Positions 63,324 to 64,000 of a stretch of 64,000 nt of DNA are shown here, piece after piece. Source of the DNA: Flavobacteriaceae bacterium S0862 (GTDB taxonomy: Bacteria; Bacteroidota; Bacteroidia; Flavobacteriales; Flavobacteriaceae); contig JALKAW010000003.1 of NCBI GenBank assembly GCA_023015825.1, positions 62,001 through 126,000 on the forward strand. Reading direction: 5' to 3'. Within the stretch, counting starts at the first letter, position 1. Every line of letters starts with the position of its first letter. The position numbers and the translations under genes are program-made. The notes beneath the pieces are model-generated. The model saw nothing but the letters and a program-made list of their open reading frames with translations, searched no databases and was not told the DNA's origin.

Positions 63324-64000
63324 ATAAATACATAAATATAGATGACATTGAAAATGTTTCAAAAACTATTAAAGAAGCCATTCAATTAAAGCAAAACCCT
63401 TTTCAATTTCACCATTTAGGAAAACATAAAACCTTAGCGATGCTATTTTTTAACTCGAGTTTAAGAACACGATTAAGTACTGAAAAAGCGGCGAAAAATT
63501 TAGGAATGGAGGTCATGGTTTTAAATGTAAACGAAGCTTGGCAACTGGAGTTTGACGATGGAAACATTATGAATGCTAACACTGCCGAACATATTAAAGA
63601 AGCAGCACAAGTGATTTCACAATATGCAGATGTTATGGCTATAAGAGCATTTCCGAGCTTAACAGATAGGCAAAAAGATGAATCAGAATATATAATTAAC
63701 AGTTTTGTAAAATACGCCACAGTGCCAATTATAAGTATGGAAAGTGCGACAGCACATCCATTGCAAGCTTTGGCAGATGCCATTACCATTGAAGAATTAA
63801 AATTAAAAGAACGTCCTAAAGTTGTATTGTCATGGGCACCACATCCAAAAACATTGCCGCAAGCAGTTCCAAATTCGTTTGTAGCAATGATGCATGAATT
63901 GGATGTTGATTTTAGCATTACTCACCCAAAGGGATATGAGTTAAATCCTGAAATAACCAAAAGCACTTCAATAAATTACAATCAGAATGAAGCCTTAAAA
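63320..64000 (+). CDS. argF': N-succinylornithine/N-acetylornithine carbamoyltransferase, partial (cut by window end)
   Basis: Transcarbamylase acting on N-acylated ornithine, the Bacteroidota alternative to classical ornithine carbamoyltransferase. 227 residues are visible in an open frame from ATG 63320, which overlaps the argD stop. Carbamoyl-phosphate site FFNSSLRTRLSTEKAA (46-51 SSLRTR), the ESATAHPLQALAD block and SWAPHPKTLPQAVPNSF match the B. fragilis-type enzyme as I recall it. Residue Ala89 (in NTAEH) occupies the position that, as I recall, is Pro90 in the B. fragilis succinyl enzyme and Glu92 in the Xanthomonas acetyl enzyme. The C-terminal third is outside the window. Confidence 0.93.
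   Translation, partial: MNKYINIDDIENVSKTIKEAIQLKQNPFQFHHLGKHKTLAMLFFNSSLRTRLSTEKAAKNLGMEVMVLNVNEAWQLEFDDGNIMNANTAEHIKEAAQVISQYADVMAIRAFPSLTDRQKDESEYIINSFVKYATVPIISMESATAHPLQALADAITIEELKLKERPKVVLSWAPHPKTLPQAVPNSFVAMMHELDVDFSITHPKGYELNPEITKSTSINYNQNEALK

Noticed and set aside
1-64000. CRISPR array, insertion sequence or prophage
   Set aside because: No regularly spaced repeats, transposase, integrase or phage structural genes were seen; almost all genes are conserved chromosomal functions.

Overview
The window is chromosomal DNA from a member of the Flavobacteriaceae (Bacteroidota). Evidence: AT-rich sequence, promoters of the Bacteroidota type (TTG, about 20 bases, TAnnTTTG) with little Shine-Dalgarno signal, a type IX secretion C-terminal domain, three GLPGLI-family proteins, CarboxypepD_reg/TonB-plug outer-membrane proteins, a DUF5686 protein, and an arginine operon that uses an N-acylated-ornithine transcarbamylase. 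No tRNA, rRNA, CRISPR array, transposase or phage gene was recognised.

Layout. 1-5.8 kb: end of galE, a secreted amidohydrolase, a small unknown gene, lspA, fabD, a FAD oxidoreductase and an SRPBCC protein. 5.9-14.7 kb (minus strand): a membrane-anchored dihydrofolate reductase, a large T9SS-exported BNR/sortilin-like protein, thyA, a NupC nucleoside transporter, a bifunctional-nuclease protein and etfAB; a 150-bp inverted-repeat element with a near-perfect promoter lies between the last two. 14.9-20.5 kb: pdhB, a DUF5686 protein, then a small unknown ORF and a membrane TolB-N/TPR protein. 20.8-28.7 kb: TlpA-like and penicillin-acylase-like lipoproteins, soluble (ppa) and membrane (hppA) pyrophosphatases, and an alkaline-phosphatase-superfamily lipoprotein. 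28.7-34.9 kb (minus): histidine kinase, response regulator, propeller-like protein, deoxynucleoside kinase and S9 peptidase. 35-43.5 kb: three GLPGLI proteins and two paralogous outer-membrane barrels, divergent from the two-component genes across a 10-bp tandem repeat. 43.6-49 kb: M28 peptidase, an FtsX-type ABC cassette with a His-rich loop, and metK. 49.2-58.1 kb: ilvDBNCA plus gapN. 58.2-64 kb: arginine operon (GNAT, argG, argC, proC, argD, argF', cut by the window end) with 4-base stop/start overlaps at all junctions except argC-proC.

The most notable signals are regulatory. Upstream of ilvD is a complete ribosome-mediated attenuator: a 16-codon leader peptide with 7 Ile and 2 Val, a hairpin at its stop codon, an antiterminator pairing and a U-tailed terminator. 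It is preceded by another terminator inside what appears to be the same leader. Upstream of the arginine operon is a 23-codon ORF with six Arg codons, ending Arg-Glu-Arg-Arg-Arg, in the only GC-rich patch of that intergenic region, with mutually exclusive short stems. The metK leader also contains three segments that can pair in two exclusive ways. Together these suggest leader-RNA control of several amino-acid pathways. Other items are a two-component/GLPGLI/outer-membrane module with a candidate operator, an ABC cassette resembling zinc-linked Zrg-type systems, and a 2TM-DHFR fusion with a run of ten A at the domain junction.

All functions are inferred from sequence and remembered family features; no database search or folding program was run.
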